In this document: positions 7,025 to 9,260 of the stretch, one piece after another
How positions within the stretch are numbered: the stretch's first letter is position 1
How the letters are laid out: every line of letters starts with the position of its first letter
NCBI GenBank assembly: GCA_964510785.1
Contig: CAZECM010000107.1
Location: 1-9,260, forward strand
Reading direction: 5' to 3'
Source of the DNA: JAAYZM01 sp964510785
Lineage (GTDB): Bacteria; Actinomycetota; Actinomycetes; Actinomycetales; Cellulomonadaceae
Length of the DNA: 9,260 nucleotides
The notes under the pieces: model-generated
The model's database searches: none
Told to the model about the DNA's origin: nothing
The model's input: the letters and a program-made list of their open reading frames with translations, nothing else
Translations under genes and position numbers: made by a program

Positions 7025-7061
7025 GAGCCGCCCGGGCTGACGCCCCGCGGTCTCGCGGCTC
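7025..7061. terminator. Possible bidirectional terminator between convergent genes
   Basis: GAGCCGC (7025-7031) and GCGGCTC (7055-7061) form a perfect 7-bp inverted repeat in the 35-nt gap between the hemolysin III and cofE stops. The 23-nt interior contains a competing small hairpin, CCGCG-GTCT-CGCGG (7045-7058). There is no T-tract on either strand, as is common for actinobacterial terminators. Confidence 0.4.
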
Positions 7062-7884
7062 AGTACGACGCAGGGCGCCCCGCGCGTTCGTCCTCTCGCC
7101 CGAGGCGGTAGGCCTCCACGGTGCCGAGCGAGAACAGGTCGGTGTCCGGGCCGCGCTGGAGCGCCTTCGCCCCGGGACCGTCGTCGTCGGACACGTACCG
7201 TGCGAGGCCGCGGACGACGGCGACCGGGCGCCCCGCCGTCTTGCCTCGGACGAGCTCTGAGGCGGCGGCGATCTCGTCGGCGATCGCCGTGACAGTGACG
7301 GTGAGCTCGCGGCCGTGGGAGTCGACGCCACCGCGCAGGTCGTCGAGCACGGCGAGGCCCGCTGCGCCGATCGCGATGTCGACGAGGCCCTCGCGCCACG
7401 CCCGCCCGGCCGTGTCGGTGATGACGACGGCGAGTCGCACTCCTAGCGCTCGCTGCAGGCCTGTGCGCAGCGCGCGCGCCGAGTCGTCCGGGTCCTCGGG
7501 GAGCAGCAGCACGGTGCCGTCGGGGGTGTTGCTCGCGTCGACGCCAGCGGCGGCCATGACGAGTCCCTGGCGGTTCTCGACGATGCGCAGCGTGCCCCGG
7601 GCGGCCACGAGCCGGACGGTCTCGGCGTCGATCGCGGCCTCGCGCGAGTCCGCGGCGACGACGCGGCCCTCGGCCTTGGAGACGATCTTTGAGGTCACGA
7701 CGACGACGTCGCCGTCCTTGACCGGGGTGGCGCCGGGGCTGGTGAGTGCGGCGGCGATCAGGGTGACGAGGTCGTCGCCGGGTAGGACCTCCCCGATGCC
7801 GCCGGGGGCCCAGACGGACAGGGCCGCGTCGTCGGGCAGCTCCGAGTGGTTCGACAGCGCTGCGCCGTCGTCGTCCTGAGTCAC
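7060..7884 (-). CDS. cofE: Coenzyme F420-0:L-glutamate ligase
   Basis: A 274-residue cytoplasmic enzyme that adds L-glutamate to F420-0 using GTP, making the gamma-glutamyl tail of coenzyme F420. CofE hallmarks run through the whole protein: DGDVVVVTSKIVSKAEGRVV (57-76), ENRQGLVMAAAGVDASN (103-119), VVITDTAGRAWREGLVDIAI (153-172), GGVDSHGREL (185-194) and ADEIAAASELVRGK (202-215), ending PVAVVRGL (220-227). The length is that of a single-domain archaeal-type CofE; the C-terminal FMN-reductase domain of mycobacterial FbiB (about 450 residues) is absent. GTG at 7884 is chosen because GAAGGA (7889-7894) lies just upstream; an in-frame extension further upstream would run into the oxidoreductase gene. 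It is 20 nt after that gene and presumably cotranscribed. Neighbouring transport genes suggest it glutamylates imported F420-0. Confidence 0.93.
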   Translation of the reverse strand: MTQDDDGAALSNHSELPDDAALSVWAPGGIGEVLPGDDLVTLIAAALTSPGATPVKDGDVVVVTSKIVSKAEGRVVAADSREAAIDAETVRLVAARGTLRIVENRQGLVMAAAGVDASNTPDGTVLLLPEDPDDSARALRTGLQRALGVRLAVVITDTAGRAWREGLVDIAIGAAGLAVLDDLRGGVDSHGRELTVTVTAIADEIAAASELVRGKTAGRPVAVVRGLARYVSDDDGPGAKALQRGPDTDLFSLGTVEAYRLGREDERAGRPASY

Positions 7885-7904
7885 GTCGTCCTTCGGTCCG
7901 GGTG

Positions 7905-8906
7905 CTATCGCGACAGCTGGGGTAGGACGTCGCGGGCGAAGACGTCGATCCACTCGCGCTGGTTGCGCCCCACGTTGTGCAGGTAGATCCGGTCGAAGCC
8001 CAGGTCCACGAAACGCTGGATGTACGCCCGGTGCACGTCGGGGTCGCTCGAGATCACCATGCGCCCCTCGAAGTCCTCCGGGCGCACCAGCTTGGCGATC
8101 TGCTCGAACTCGAACGGGGAACGGATGTCCCCCTTGGGGAACTTCATGCCCCCGTTGGGCCACTCGACCATCGCATTGGTCAGCGCCTCCTCGTCCGTGG
8201 CGGCCCACGACAGGTGCAGCTGCAACACCTTCGGCATCACCTCCGGGTCCTTACCCGCCTCCCGCGCCCCCTCGGCAAACTTCGCGAACAACCCCTCGAT
8301 CTTCTCGGGCAGCGCCCCCACCGTGATCAACCCATCCACGTTGCGCCCCGCCCGCTTCGCCGTCACCGGACCCGCCGTCGCGATCAGGATCTCCGGAGCC
8401 ACCTGCGGCATCGTCCACAACCGCGTGGACTCCAGCTTGAAGAACTGCCCGGCGTGCTTGACGTCTCGGCCGGCGAGCGAGGCGGAGAACAACTTCTTGA
8501 TGATCTCCACAGCCTCGAACATCCGATTGATCCGCTCAGGCGCCTCCGGCCAGTACTGCCCCGTGACGTGCTCATTGAGGGCCTCGCCCGAACCAAGACC
8601 CAACCAATGCCGCCCCGGATACATCGCCGCCAACGTCGCACTCGCCTGCGCCACCATCGCCGGATGCCACCGGAACGTCGGGGCTGTCACCCCGGGGCCG
8701 ATGTCGCCACGCGTGCGCTCACCAAGGGCGGTCAACACGTTCCACACGAACGCGCTCTGCCCCTGCGCGGGAACCCACGGCTGGAAGTGATCAGCCGCCA
8801 TCACACCACTGAACCCGCGCTCCTCGGCAAAAGCACTCAGCTCCACAGCCTCCATCGGCGCGAACTGCTCCAACATCGCCGCATAGCCGACCGTCAACCC
8901 ACCCAT
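7905..8906 (-). CDS. LLM-class F420-dependent oxidoreductase, glucose-6-phosphate dehydrogenase family
   Basis: A 333-residue luciferase-like (beta/alpha)8 enzyme expected to pass hydride to or from F420. It aligns by eye along its length with Mycobacterium tuberculosis FGD1 (336 residues). Shared features are GYAAMLEQFAP (7-17), DHFQPW (39-44) with H40 and W44, GLGSGEALNE (103-112) with E108 at the FGD1 E109 position, and GRMVISSDPD (281-290). Of the FGD1 phosphate ligands, K259 and R283 have counterparts (K258, R282), but K198 is replaced by leucine at about L199. Glucose-6-phosphate may therefore not be the substrate. The ATG at 8906 has GGAGGA (8910-8915) upstream. It is the first gene of an operon with cofE. 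Codons in the first 190 or so residues are less G/C-ending than in neighbouring genes (many TTG, GGT, GAT, AAT). Confidence 0.92.
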   Translation of the reverse strand: MGGLTVGYAAMLEQFAPMEAVELSAFAEERGFSGVMAADHFQPWVPAQGQSAFVWNVLTALGERTRGDIGPGVTAPTFRWHPAMVAQASATLAAMYPGRHWLGLGSGEALNEHVTGQYWPEAPERINRMFEAVEIIKKLFSASLAGRDVKHAGQFFKLESTRLWTMPQVAPEILIATAGPVTAKRAGRNVDGLITVGALPEKIEGLFAKFAEGAREAGKDPEVMPKVLQLHLSWAATDEEALTNAMVEWPNGGMKFPKGDIRSPFEFEQIAKLVRPEDFEGRMVISSDPDVHRAYIQRFVDLGFDRIYLHNVGRNQREWIDVFARDVLPQLSR

Positions 8907-8909
8907 GCG

Positions 8910-8939
8910 TCCTCCGCTCCAGAGCCTGGCCCGAGCCTA
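8910..8939 (-). promoter_or_regulatory. Promoter -10 box and ribosome site of the F420 oxidoreductase-cofE operon
   Basis: On the minus strand TAGGCT (8934-8939) is followed about 18 nt later by the ribosome site GGAGGA (8910-8915) and then the ATG at 8906. Unlike gltX and the FAH gene, this transcript has a short leader. The -35 region falls in the C-rich tract starting at 8951 and has no usual hexamer. Confidence 0.5.
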
Positions 8940-8950
8940 ACCCCGCGCCT

Positions 8951-8985
8951 CCCCACCCCCACCACCACCCCCAGCCGTCCCACCC
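8951..8985 (-). other. G-quadruplex-type tract at the F420 operon promoter
   Basis: Read on the minus strand, runs of 3, 3, 5, 5 and 4 guanines are separated by loops of 1, 6, 7 and 1 nt, which satisfies the common G3+/loop 1-7 rule. It begins 12 bp upstream of the -10 box of the F420 operon and ends at the edge of the inverted-repeat element at 8985. Confidence 0.5.
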
Positions 8986-9106
8986 TGAGCCGTCCACGCA
9001 CTCCTTGGTACTCAAATGACATAACGAAGGCAACACGCCGGGCGACACGCCGATAGACGGTGCTCGCTTGTTCACTCTGGCACCAAGCAGTGCGCGGACG
9101 GCTCAG
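8985..9106. mobile_element. 122-bp MITE-like element with long terminal inverted repeats
   Basis: The two ends match at 24 of 27 positions as inverted copies. The matching blocks, from each outer edge inward, are CTGAGCCGTCC (11), CGCACT (6) and CTTGGT (6), separated by single mismatches 7 nt apart. From the second base it starts TG and ends CA, as many IS3- and IS481-type elements do. The core carries no gene but contains a 12-bp tandem duplication. No target-site duplication is visible (flanks CACC and CGGG). It could be a non-autonomous or internally deleted insertion element, or alternatively a large regulatory hairpin. Confidence 0.5.
9029..9052. repeat. Two-copy 12-bp tandem repeat
   Basis: GGCAACACGCCG (9029-9040) is followed directly by GGCGACACGCCG (9041-9052), differing at one base. 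It lies in the core of the 122-bp inverted-repeat element. Confidence 0.6.
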
Positions 9107-9148
9107 CGGGACGGGCAACCACCCTGGGGACGAGTGAGCGTGCCGGGC

Positions 9149-9172
9149 CGGCTGCGGGCTCACCCGCGGTCG
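9149..9172. terminator. GC-rich hairpin, first of a tandem pair
   Basis: CGGCTGCGGG, loop CTCA, then CCCGCGGTCG form ten pairs, eight Watson-Crick and two G-U. It lies 11 nt before a stronger hairpin, so the two may act together as a terminator for a gene outside the window. Confidence 0.3.
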
Positions 9173-9183
9173 CGAGGCAGAGC

Positions 9184-9222
9184 CTGAACGATTGCGTGCG
9201 CCACACGCACGCAACCGTTCAG
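9184..9222. terminator. Strong 17-bp hairpin, probable terminator
   Basis: CTGAACG (9184-9190) and TTGCGTGCG (9192-9200) pair with CGCACGCAA (9206-9214) and CGTTCAG (9216-9222), with one A-C mismatch and a 5-nt CCACA loop. It is the most stable-looking perfect-type hairpin in the window. There is no T-tract, so it would be an actinobacterial stem-only terminator, probably serving a gene to the right of the window. An operator role is possible. I see no gene from 8907 to 9260. Confidence 0.5.
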
Positions 9223-9243
9223 CGTCGTTCCGGAGCGGAGCCC

Positions 9244-9259
9244 GGTGGGTGGGGTGGGG
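9244..9259 (+). other. G-rich tract at the window edge
   Basis: Guanine runs of 2, 3, 4 and 4 separated by single T bases lie on the plus strand, opposite in orientation to the tract at 8951-8985. The window ends here, so its full extent and role cannot be seen. Confidence 0.3.
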
Positions 9260-9260
9260 C

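Noticed and set aside
7977..9056. A long plus-strand open frame opposite the F420 oxidoreductase
   Set aside because: His/Arg/Leu-rich shadow; the minus strand has a complete luciferase-like enzyme with promoter and ribosome site.
8907..9260. A tRNA or other stable RNA gene in the right-hand non-coding region
   Set aside because: The hairpins at 9149-9172 and 9184-9222 do not assemble into a cloverleaf and there is no T-loop or anticodon arm consensus.

Overview
The window is very GC-rich DNA with strongly G/C-ending codons, leaderless genes preceded by TAGGCT-type -10 boxes, and actinobacterial gene families. It most resembles a Micrococcales actinobacterium such as a Cellulomonas, Sanguibacter or Oerskovia relative. 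That placement is an inference from gene content and style; no rRNA or marker comparison was possible.

Layout. Positions 1-1163, minus strand: a fumarylacetoacetate-hydrolase (FAH) family enzyme followed by gltX (glutamyl-tRNA synthetase, cut by the window edge), the same pair as Rv2993c-Rv2992c in Mycobacterium tuberculosis. Positions 1208-2185, plus: an aldo/keto reductase divergent from the FAH gene across 44 bp. Positions 2190-2987, minus: a SAM-dependent methyltransferase, convergent with the reductase. Positions 3218-6097, plus: a three-gene ABC importer operon (lipoprotein binding protein, FecCD-type permease, ATPase). Positions 6347-7024, plus: a hemolysin III/TrhA-type membrane protein. 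Positions 7060-8906, minus: an operon of an F420-dependent glucose-6-phosphate-dehydrogenase-family oxidoreductase and cofE (coenzyme F420-0:L-glutamate ligase). Positions 8907-9260: non-coding, holding a promoter, a G-quadruplex-type tract, a 122-bp element with terminal inverted repeats, and two hairpins.

How it works together. The most interesting reading is a coenzyme F420 salvage locus. The importer looks like the family that protein-family models name 'proposed F420-0 ABC transporter'. CofE would add glutamates to imported F420-0 and so trap it in the cell, and the FGD-family enzyme would use the product. No gene for making the Fo ring or F420-0 (cofC/D/G/H, fbiA/C/D) is present here. 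The transport substrate is inferred from context and remembered family resemblance; it is not visible in the sequence.

Non-coding structure includes interlocked divergent promoters (1164-1207), an operator-like dyad (3046-3070), a 100-bp imperfect palindrome of lower GC (6114-6213), and the MITE-like element at 8985-9106. I saw no tRNA, rRNA, CRISPR array, complete insertion sequence or recognisable riboswitch.
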